From Petasospora fabianii (taxonomy: Eukaryota > Ascomycota > Saccharomycetes > Phaffomycetales > Wickerhamomycetaceae), in NCBI GenBank assembly GCA_022641835.1, contig CP048716.1:310001-374000 (forward strand): DNA of 64,000 bases, in the 5' to 3' direction. Position 1 is the first letter of the stretch. Every line of letters starts with the position of its first letter. A model generated the notes under the pieces. It saw nothing but the letters and a program-made list of their open reading frames with translations, searched no databases and was not told where the DNA came from. Below are positions 50,196 through 58,100 of this stretch, piece by piece. Made by a program: the position numbers and the translations under genes.

Positions 50196-50321
50196 TTGAC
50201 GGTCGAGACGGGCTGCGTCAGTGCGCGTAGAGTCCATCGCGTCAGCACTTCAAGTCCAGGCACAATGCACACATTTTCGTTAAAATGACTATTGCTCTGT
50301 TCGTAGCCGAAAATGATACAC

Positions 50322-50341
50322 ATATATATATATATATATAT
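50322..50341 (+). repeat. (AT)10 microsatellite
   Basis: Ten uninterrupted AT units followed by GTATATA, 120-140 bases before the E2 start codon. May also serve as the TATA region. Confidence 0.85.
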
Positions 50342-50462
50342 GTATATACCCACCTGCTCTCCAATGCAACCAGAGCTACTAAAGCTGTGCCCCCAGGTTC
50401 CTTCGCGCTTCTAAAAGACAAAGACAAAGGCAAAGGCAATAGATAAACCAACTGATCGCAAC

Positions 50463-51023
50463 ATGTCCACCACAACCACCGCCAGAGCTAGATCCCTTAC
50501 AAGGCCCTCCGAATCTTATTTCAAGAAAATTGCCAACACCGTTTCCACGCGCTACTCCATGATGACTGCTCGTGTCCGTATCATGAAGGAGATCCGTGCA
50601 CTTGAGGCAGACCCTTCTTCGTTACCAGACATTGAAGTGCAACTCACAGACAACCTTCATGTGCTCTACGCTGATATATACGCCCGTGGGAATCCGTTAT
50701 ATGGCGATGACAAGCCATACAGAGTCAAAGTGATGCTTACCGAGGAATACCCCTTTGTTGCCCCAGTGTGTCTCTTCATCACAAGTGAAAACTCTGGTAT
50801 CCCAATCCATCCACACATCTACTCTAATGGCCACATCTGCCTTGACATCCTCGGACCAGGTTGGACACCCGTACAGACAATCCAATCTCTATTACTATCA
50901 CTCCAGAGTTTCTTAGTGTCAAATACAAGAAACGAAAGACCCCCAGATAACGATACATACATCGCACATGCCCCAAAGAATCCAAAGAAGACATCATTTG
51001 TCTACCATGATGATGAGGTTTGA
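50463..51023 (+). CDS. UBE2W-type E2 ubiquitin-conjugating enzyme
   Basis: 186 residues. Active-site Cys126 lies in 'SNGHICLDIL'. Just before it the usual E2 HPN motif is replaced by His-Pro-His (116-118), the hallmark of human UBE2W ('HPHVYSNGHICLSIL'). The C-terminal part also matches UBE2W: 'RPPDNDTYIAHAPKNPKKTSFVYHDDEV' resembles the human NKNPKKTKWWYHDD tail. UBE2W attaches ubiquitin to the alpha-amino group of substrate N-termini rather than to lysines, using its flexible C-terminus. Residues 1-35 are a basic N-terminal extension absent from human UBE2W. To my knowledge S. cerevisiae has no UBE2W orthologue. A general Ubc is unlikely given the HPH and tail motifs. Convergent with YPK3. 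Confidence 0.9.
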   Translation: MSTTTTARARSLTRPSESYFKKIANTVSTRYSMMTARVRIMKEIRALEADPSSLPDIEVQLTDNLHVLYADIYARGNPLYGDDKPYRVKVMLTEEYPFVAPVCLFITSENSGIPIHPHIYSNGHICLDILGPGWTPVQTIQSLLLSLQSFLVSNTRNERPPDNDTYIAHAPKNPKKTSFVYHDDEV

Positions 51024-51245
51024 TCTTCGCACTCCTCTTAACGACACATTCTACAACCTGCTACGAATATCTCTTATGTCCCCATTTGCTTACTCATGCA
51101 CACTCTCATTTTGGCGCTTGCGCCCTCTCTCATTCAAATTCTTTGACACACTTGAAACGTAGTATATAACGTCATAAATACAGTATACTACGATATCATC
51201 ATCTGTAGCTATTTTGTCATAACTTCATTAAAATTCCATATTTTG

Positions 51246-52643
51246 TTAACATAAATGTCTTTCTAGCAACGACTGACCAGCAGTGAAGCTAAAACCTTTA
51301 AACATGGAATCGTCAAATGATTCTTCATCTATCCTTTTGGCATCGATCGGAATTGCCATTACAGTTTCTGAGCCCATATCCAACTCACTATTCTCTCCAA
51401 TGCTCTCCATGGTACCTCTTAGCTGTCTTGAAGGTTTCCGTATTGATCTTCTCTGTGTCTTGTAAATCTCCTGGACTTCATCAATGTCGAAATTTTCCGC
51501 TAGCTCCAAATCAGTAATCACAGGGACAATAGGTGGTGTCATATTTTTCAAATCATTCCAATCAATATTTCTAAAGAATCTCTCCTTCTTAAACAGCTCA
51601 AACTTATCATCAACTTTAAATCTCTTCTCTGGGTTTTTATTCAACAACCTTTGCATCAACCCAATAGCATATTGACTTAGAAATAATCCATCAAATTTAA
51701 CTGAATTTTTCTTCGACATAATCTTGGTCTGTATCTCTTTTGTATTCTTCCCCCTAAATGGAGTCTTCCCCGTCAACATATCATACATCATCACTCCAAA
51801 ACTCCACCAATCAGCCTGGTAAGAATACACTTCCCCAGCAAGAACTTCAGGTGCTGTAAATTCCGGTGTACCCAATATTGAATGACATTTTTCCTCCATT
51901 GAACATAATCCAAAATCAGTGAGAACGATGTGTCCCCTTTGGTCGAGCATACAATTCTCAGGTTTCAAATCACGATAAACGATACCAACACTGTGTAAAT
52001 GGTGCAATGCATCTGCAATCTGTGCGAGGTAAATAGCAGAATCATGTTCAGAAAAGACACCACCTGGACGAAGACGCATGTGGTGGAACAATTCACCACC
52101 GGGGATATACTCAAGGATGAAGTTGATGCTCTCGTGATCATGGAAGGTATAGAAGAGTTTCACAATGGATGGATGAGATATCTTAGCTAAGATATCTCGT
52201 TCATTTCGTGAGTTCTTGAGAGAGGTTTTGTCAACGCAGATCTTTGCCTTGGCGATAGTCTTCCGAGCAAAGAGACGAGACGTTTGGGTATCTCTTACGA
52301 GATGTACAGCTCCGTAAGAGCCGATACCAATGAGAGAAACTTGTTCGAAATCACAAAGTGTTCTTTGGAAAGACGGTGTCGTATTAGCTGTGTAGTTTGA
52401 TTGAAGAAGCACTTCCTCAGAGTCCTTTGCAGGTGCTGAGAAGGAGAGCCTAGCTTTGAAAGAGCGACGGCGCTGAGGTGGCTGATCATGATACTGGCAG
52501 GGTGATACTGATAATGATAGTGATATTGATGATGATGTTGATGATGTTGATGATGCCCTCGTGCGGACTGGCGGTACAATGAGATGGTGTACGGAGGAGA
52601 CATCCTTCTCATCGTCATCGAACACGAATACTGAGTCAGGCAT
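51246..52643 (-). CDS. YPK3: Ypk3-like AGC kinase (ribosomal S6 kinase)
   Basis: 465 residues (S. cerevisiae Ypk3 has 525). A serine-rich N-terminus is followed by a kinase domain from about residue 97: 'GIGSYGAVHLV', catalytic Lys in 'FARKTIAK', 'GIVYRDLKPENCMLD', 'LTDFGLCSMEEKCHSILGT' and 'APEVLAGEVYSYQADWWSFG'. The C-terminal tail contains 'PPIVPVITDLELAENFD', nearly identical to the Ypk3 tail, and 'KGFSFTAGQSLLE', comparable to the 'FSFTASHSF' hydrophobic-motif region of Ypk3. In yeast, TORC1 activates Ypk3, which phosphorylates Rps6. Orthology rests on these tail motifs; the kinase domain alone would only indicate an AGC kinase. A TGAGTCA lies within the first codons, next to two TGACTCA sites upstream. 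Confidence 0.9.
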   Translation of the reverse strand: MPDSVFVFDDDEKDVSSVHHLIVPPVRTRASSTSSTSSSISLSLSVSPCQYHDQPPQRRRSFKARLSFSAPAKDSEEVLLQSNYTANTTPSFQRTLCDFEQVSLIGIGSYGAVHLVRDTQTSRLFARKTIAKAKICVDKTSLKNSRNERDILAKISHPSIVKLFYTFHDHESINFILEYIPGGELFHHMRLRPGGVFSEHDSAIYLAQIADALHHLHSVGIVYRDLKPENCMLDQRGHIVLTDFGLCSMEEKCHSILGTPEFTAPEVLAGEVYSYQADWWSFGVMMYDMLTGKTPFRGKNTKEIQTKIMSKKNSVKFDGLFLSQYAIGLMQRLLNKNPEKRFKVDDKFELFKKERFFRNIDWNDLKNMTPPIVPVITDLELAENFDIDEVQEIYKTQRRSIRKPSRQLRGTMESIGENSELDMGSETVMAIPIDAKRIDEESFDDSMFKGFSFTAGQSLLERHLC

Positions 52644-52657
52644 CTTAGTTGTTCTGA

Positions 52658-52691
52658 TACCTTAAGTGACTCAATACCTCGAGTGACTCAT
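52658..52691. promoter_or_regulatory. Two 17-bp tandem units with Gcn4/AP-1 core TGACTCA
   Basis: TACCTTAAGTGACTCAA (52658-52674) and TACCTCGAGTGACTCAT (52675-52691) match at 14 of 17 bases. TGACTCA falls at 52667-52673 and 52684-52690. A third, inverted copy (TGAGTCA) is at 52632-52638 inside the first codons of YPK3. They sit only 24-47 bases upstream of the YPK3 ATG, so they may lie in its leader. Confidence 0.65.
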
Positions 52692-52795
52692 GCACAAACA
52701 AGAAACTAGAGAGATATAGGTATAGTGATAGAGGTAAAGAGAGAGAATGTGTCAAAGTCTCAGTAACCGAAGGGCACGTGAGCGGATTTACATGT

Positions 52796-52940
52796 TTATT
52801 TTTTTATTTTTATTTTTTATTTTTATTTATTTATTTATTTATTTATATTCTTTTTTTTTTTAATTTTTCCTCCGCTACGGAAAAGCTCTATTGCGAGGTT
52901 TTCCTTAGTAGAAAAAAAAAAATAAAATAAAAATAAAAAT
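52796..52940. repeat. AT-rich inverted low-complexity tract with a central hairpin
   Basis: The left arm (52796-52868) consists of T runs and TTTA repeats; the right arm (52911-52940) of A runs and AAAAT repeats. Between them CTACGGAAAA (52875-52884) and TTTTCCTTAG (52899-52908) are inverted copies with one mismatch and a 14-base loop. The whole block could fold into a long imperfect hairpin or cruciform and would exclude nucleosomes. Confidence 0.65.
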
Positions 52941-52962
52941 GTTTTTTTTCCGTTTATCCATA

Positions 52963-52983
52963 GCGGGCGCGGGCGCGGGCGCG
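52963..52983 (+). repeat. (GCGGGC)3.5 tandem repeat
   Basis: Three and a half perfect hexamer units, extremely GC-rich, directly beside the AT-rich tract and about 305 bases upstream of the GPCR start codon. Confidence 0.8.
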
Positions 52984-53287
52984 AAGCTTAAATCGCCGAG
53001 AGATCTTGGTTCCCCCACGCCCCCTCTCTCTCCCTTCCGTTTCTCGTACTCTTTAAAACTCAGCCTTTCATTCCCTTAGTTCAAAGTGAAAAAGCGTTGT
53101 CTGGCTGGATCCAGCACGCTCTCTTGAACATTCAATATCCAAATTTTATCTCTCCTGCTCTGCCAAGAAACAAACCTCTCGCTCCATAGCGTTTATAAAA
53201 GAACTATCCCCCTCCCCCCTTGACATATATATTCCTTTTAATACTCATATTCCACAACTACAACGCCACGCAACGAACAGGGCACAA

Positions 53288-54751
53288 ATGACCACCACTG
53301 TCACCAACGTCGTTGAGCTTACTTCTCGAAGGCTTGATCGTGCAAACTACTCCGATTACGAGTCCAACGTACTACGCATCATCTCTATCTCGTCATGTTC
53401 CGCATCCCTGCTCGCCTGCCTCATAATGTACTACACGTACCTCGCCATCCATCCATCGCGTCGCATGTTCCGTCATCAACTCATCTTCTTCCTCGTCACA
53501 TTTGATTTCCTTAAAGCCATCGCTATGATCGTGTTCCCGATCCTCACTTACCTTAATCCTGAACAAGTTGGACGCAAAACTATAAACTTCCTTGGATTCT
53601 TCACCGCGTTCTCTATCGAAGGTGGTGACCTCGCCATCCTCTCATTTGCAGTCCACACTTTGCTCACAATCTTTTATCCACAACAAACAGGTGGGTTATT
53701 CTTCGTTAGATACTACGTTTACGTCATCTCTGTGCTTCTACCTGTCATCCTCGCAGGATTAGCCTTCATTAACAACGTTGGTTACGTTGCACTCAACGTG
53801 TTTTGTTATCTACCAGAATCTCCCCGTTGGTACAGACTGGTTCTGTCCTGGTGTCCACGCTACTTCATCATGGGTGCCATCATTGTCATCTATTGCACTA
53901 TCTATTTCTACGTCATCAACCAACTGAAAAAAATGGAGAGAAATCACGGTACACTAGACATTCGCAGGGATAAACCATCATTCTTATCACGTCTTAACCC
54001 TGGTCGTTTCATTCACAATACCATCAAGGAGAAATCAACTCCGCAAACATCATCATCACAAACGAACCAGATGCATACACTACATCCATCGAATCCATCA
54101 CGTACAGACACAAATATCAACATGGAACTCCAATACGATAATTCACAACGTCTTCGTACCAGATACAAAGTCATCGCACGCCAAATTAAGATTGTATTCC
54201 TCTACCCTATTGCATACTTCATCCTATGGATCTTCCCCTTAATTCAAAACTCACTTGCACTCGAACACAAATCAAACTATGGAATTATAATCATCGTCGC
54301 GTTCATTCAACCTTTTAACGGTGTTGTTGATACCATCGTTTGGATGCATCGTGAAAAACCATGGACTTTGACATATGCAAATACACCACGCTCACCTTTC
54401 TCTCAAGAGGAACCAGTTGCAAAATGGAGACATTGGGTAAAGTATTTACCCCTATTTACCCTGCCTCATCTCGATGAAGAAAGAGATGGAGGATCAAGTC
54501 CTACACTCGCGGGAGTCATGGAACCAAAAGCCCTAGCAATGAATTCACTCATGATGAGTATGAATCCTGAAGAGTTTGCACATACTGGTGCTTCATCGAC
54601 TCCAGCTGAGGAGACGTCTGATAGAGACACAGGGAGTAGTGGTGGTGTTAGTACTTATAAGAGAAATTTCAGTGTGGTGAGCTCGAATGCCGGGGAAGAG
54701 AATGAGATGGATTTGTTGGACTTTTTGAATCAAGGTCCTTCAGTGCCTTGA
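53288..54751 (+). CDS. Gpr1/Git3-type G-protein-coupled receptor
   Basis: 487 residues. Five hydrophobic helices lie in the first about 220 residues, then a cytoplasmic loop of about 75 residues, then two more helices ('IKIVFLYPIAYFILWIFPLIQNSL' onward, and 'IIIVAFIQPFNGVVDTIVW') followed by 'MHREKPW'. The arrangement, and the 'FLYPIAYF-LW-FPLI ... VD-IVW--REKPW' block in particular, match the Git3 C-terminal domain of the glucose/amino-acid-sensing receptors Git3 (fission yeast) and Gpr1 (S. cerevisiae). The third loop is much shorter than in S. cerevisiae Gpr1 (961 residues), closer to Git3-type receptors. The C-terminal tail is serine-rich and ends with an acidic 'EMDLLDFLNQG'. Likely couples nutrient or extracellular signals to G-alpha and cAMP; the ligand is unknown. 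It shares its promoter with YPK3. Confidence 0.85.
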   Translation: MTTTVTNVVELTSRRLDRANYSDYESNVLRIISISSCSASLLACLIMYYTYLAIHPSRRMFRHQLIFFLVTFDFLKAIAMIVFPILTYLNPEQVGRKTINFLGFFTAFSIEGGDLAILSFAVHTLLTIFYPQQTGGLFFVRYYVYVISVLLPVILAGLAFINNVGYVALNVFCYLPESPRWYRLVLSWCPRYFIMGAIIVIYCTIYFYVINQLKKMERNHGTLDIRRDKPSFLSRLNPGRFIHNTIKEKSTPQTSSSQTNQMHTLHPSNPSRTDTNINMELQYDNSQRLRTRYKVIARQIKIVFLYPIAYFILWIFPLIQNSLALEHKSNYGIIIIVAFIQPFNGVVDTIVWMHREKPWTLTYANTPRSPFSQEEPVAKWRHWVKYLPLFTLPHLDEERDGGSSPTLAGVMEPKALAMNSLMMSMNPEEFAHTGASSTPAEETSDRDTGSSGGVSTYKRNFSVVSSNAGEENEMDLLDFLNQGPSVP

Positions 54752-55156
54752 GGACTAATCAGTCTTTTATTGGTGGTATGATGTTACACTAGTCTTTGAT
54801 GGGTTGTTTGTCTTGATTTCTTCATAATGGTTAATTTGTCTTTTTGTTTGTTTGTTTGTTTCTTTCTTTCTTTCTTTATTGTTTCCACTATTATTGTTTG
54901 ACGGCATTGTTCTTTGTTAAATTGGTTTTCTATGGTTCTTCACTTCTGGTTCTTAATATTTGTTTGGTATTTTGTATAGGTTGGCTCATTTTCTCTCTTT
55001 GTCTAGTATGCTGGCTGTACATATCACCGCCCTAATGGAATTATTTTATTGGTTTGATACATCTGTTCGACTATAACCCCAAGATACGTAGCTATAATTT
55101 ATAGGTCATAAGCTCATTTCATTAAAATTTACCAATTAAACAATCATATGCACGTA
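54752..55156. other. Convergent 3' intergenic region, GPCR / SGS1
   Basis: About 400 bases, T-rich on the + strand, including (TTTG)4(TTTC)4. No gene seen. Confidence 0.5.
54843..54874 (+). repeat. (TTTG)4(TTTC)4 compound microsatellite
   Basis: Four TTTG units (54843-54858) run directly into four TTTC units (54859-54874), in the 3' region of the GPCR gene. Confidence 0.85.
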
Positions 55157-58100
55157 TCAAAGCGGCATGGCCCTTGGTCCCCGCTTCGTTGAAGATTTTC
55201 TCTGTGAACCACCTCTTCTATATCCACCTCTACCACGTCCACCTCTCCTACCACCTTGAGATCTCTGACTTTGTGATTTTTGACTCTTCCCTGAACCTTG
55301 CGATGTCTGTGATACTTGTGATGCCTGTGATGCCCTAATAGCATCAATCACTGCCCTATTATCATCCTGCTGAGTTTTATTCCAGAATTTTGATGTACTT
55401 CCAGTACTAGAACCGTCAAACTCCTTCTTCAACTGTTGTAAGAGCGGAGCAAAGTGCTTGAAATAGATTGGCTGTTTCGTGTCAACGCCACGAAGTTTCT
55501 TATACTCCGTTTCAGTTTGAGGAAGCTTCAAAGCCATATCTTTCAACGTCTCCTGAGAGCAAACACTTGAACTCTTTTTGAAATTCAAACGACTCATAAT
55601 CTCATTTTGACGGTCTTTAAGACGACGGTGAGCCTCAATATACTGTTGCTTCTCCTCTTCAGACTTGAAATGGGTCTCAGTGAGCTTAATCCGAGATGGT
55701 GCGACAACAGGTGCCGCACGAGATGGTGTAATCGGTGGCACAGACACACCAGATGAGGTACGGTCAAAGTGAGCACGCGCACTGACAATCTTTGGTGTAG
55801 ATGGCAGACGGAACTCATCAAACTGAGCTGGATTCAAGATTCTGTCATTGGTAGATTCAGCGGTATGACGACGAGATCCAGATCCATCACTCGTTGGTGC
55901 TCTCGATGGTGCAGCTGTTGGGAAGTGCATCACTAACTTCTTCTGACCACGGACAAGCGTTGAGCAACGTGGACCAGATTTGATGTATGACGTTGAGAAT
56001 CCAGCACCGTTCATGACATGGTACTCGGTCAAGTACTTCTCGGAGATCATCTGGTAGGCTACCCTGTCCAATGCATTACGATCCAAATCTTTACCGGCAC
56101 CATGGAATTCCAGTTGATCATGTTGAGCGTTCACAATCTTGCTGCTCTTGGAACCTCTGTAAACATCCTTGCAATAAGATAATGTCACCTTCTCCTTCTC
56201 GAGTTCTTGGACTAGTTTGGCAAAATTCACGGCAAAGGTAGTGACATCCTTCTCAATCATGGAAGAAGAACCACTCTTGCAACAGTTATCACATTGCTTA
56301 CCACAGTCCTTCTTATCAAATGTCTCACTGAAGTATCTGAGAACCTGCTCACGACGACAATCAGTGATGTTATCACAATACTCAGTCACTTTTCTCAACT
56401 TGTCTTGATGCTTCTCCTTACCAGCACGATCCAACTCCCTATCCTTCGAGATCATTTTCTGCATCAACATGGCATCGGCAATAGTGTAGTAAAGAGTACA
56501 CCATGATGGCTTGCCATCTCTTCCAGCTCTACCCGTTTCCTGATAGTAGCCCTCCAAAGTTCTTGGAATGGTCAAATGAATCACAAACCGCACGTCAGGT
56601 TTGTCAATACCCATACCAAACGCAATCGTAGCACAAATCACCTTTATCTCACCAGATTGCCACTTCTTCTGGATCTGAAGACGATCTTCCGGTTCCATAC
56701 CAGCATGATAGTATGCAGCTGTGATACCGGCCTTGTACAACAAGTCAGCCGTCTTCTCACACAAATTCTTAGAATGACAGTAGATGATGCCAGTTTGGTT
56801 TCTCCAACGGCCTTTAATGTTACGTTCAATGTCCTTCATGCAGTCCTTCTTCGGTAACACTTCATAGAACAAGTTGGTTCTGTTGAAACTCTGCTTCAAG
56901 AACACAGGGTTGTTCAACTGAAGATTGTGGATGATATCCATTCTGACTTGGTCATTGGCGGTAGCGGTCAAAGCCATCAATGGAATGTCTGGATAGGTCT
57001 TCTTGAAGAACGAAAGAGCCGTGTAGTCTGGTCTGAAGTCATGACCCCAAGAGCTCACACAATGAGCTTCGTCAACGACTATTCTAGCCAACTTCTTGTC
57101 TCTGTGAAGCTTGGCAATAGCATTTTGGGCCTGCTTTGAAGCACTGATCATCTCTGGGGAAAGATACACTAAATCAAGCAGTCCATTGACAAACAAGTTG
57201 AATGTAGTTTTTCTCTCTTCTGCTGAACCTTTACTGCTGATCATACCGGCTCTAATATTTTTCTCCCACAAGTGCTCCACCTGGTCTTGCATTAAAGAGA
57301 TCAATGGAGAGATGACAATGGTGGTTCCATGAGTCTTACCGCTGGTAACAATTGCTGGGAGCTGATAACACAATGACTTACCACCACCTGTTGGCATCAA
57401 GACAAAGACGTCCTGACCACTCAGCGTAGCGTTCACAGCTTCAAGCTGGTTTGGTCTGAAAGTTGTTAATTTGAACACTTCCCTCAACTTACCGAACACC
57501 TCCTTAGACCATGGATGAGTTTCACGAGGTCTGGCCAGAAGCTCATCAAGCTCGGTGTCCGGGAATTGAGTGTCCGCGTCATCTCTGATCGGGGAGCTGG
57601 GAACGTCCGTGATATTTTGCTCGTGTGGAGTTGGTGAATGTTGTGGTGGGGCCATAGCAGCCGGCTGTTGAACCGTTCTCTGTACTGGTGGGGGTGGGAT
57701 GTCAAAGTCATCCAGATCACTGTCACTGAGGATCTCAATAGCCTGTGCTTGAGTTGCCCCAACTTCTCTCTCATCGTCAAAGCCTTCATCATCATCTTCA
57801 AGGTTAACAACCTGGATATCGTCCTCATTGTCACTGAAGGACTCGTTATTGTATCTCACAGAGTCATGGTTACGTGAATGCGCAGTGGCTTCAACTTCAT
57901 CCTCATCACTTGAGGAGGCAAACCCACCAACTCCTTCTTCCTCCTGATGGATCTCATCCTCGTACTCGGACATATCACTCGAATTCTTTAGATCCTGAAC
58001 CTCACTCTGAGAAACCCGCACCGGCTCATCATCACCGTCATCACTAGCTCCATCACTGTTTTGTATTGGGGCCTCGGAAGCATCGACAAAATCATCGTCC

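Larger units (their letters stand above)
49045..50462. other. Intergenic region between the adhesin and the E2 gene
   Basis: About 1.4 kb with no supported gene. It holds a short GC-rich tandem repeat (50159-50195) flanked by two copies of GGTCGAGAC (50134-50142 and 50201-50209), then an (AT)10 tract just upstream of the E2 gene. Confidence 0.55.
52644..53287. other. Divergent promoter region, YPK3 / GPCR
   Basis: About 640 bases with unusual composition. From left to right: a 17-bp tandem repeat with TGACTCA, CACGTG at 52775-52780, a long T/A tract and its A-rich counterpart around a small hairpin, a (GCGGGC) repeat, then C/T-rich leader sequence. No coding sequence. Confidence 0.65.
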
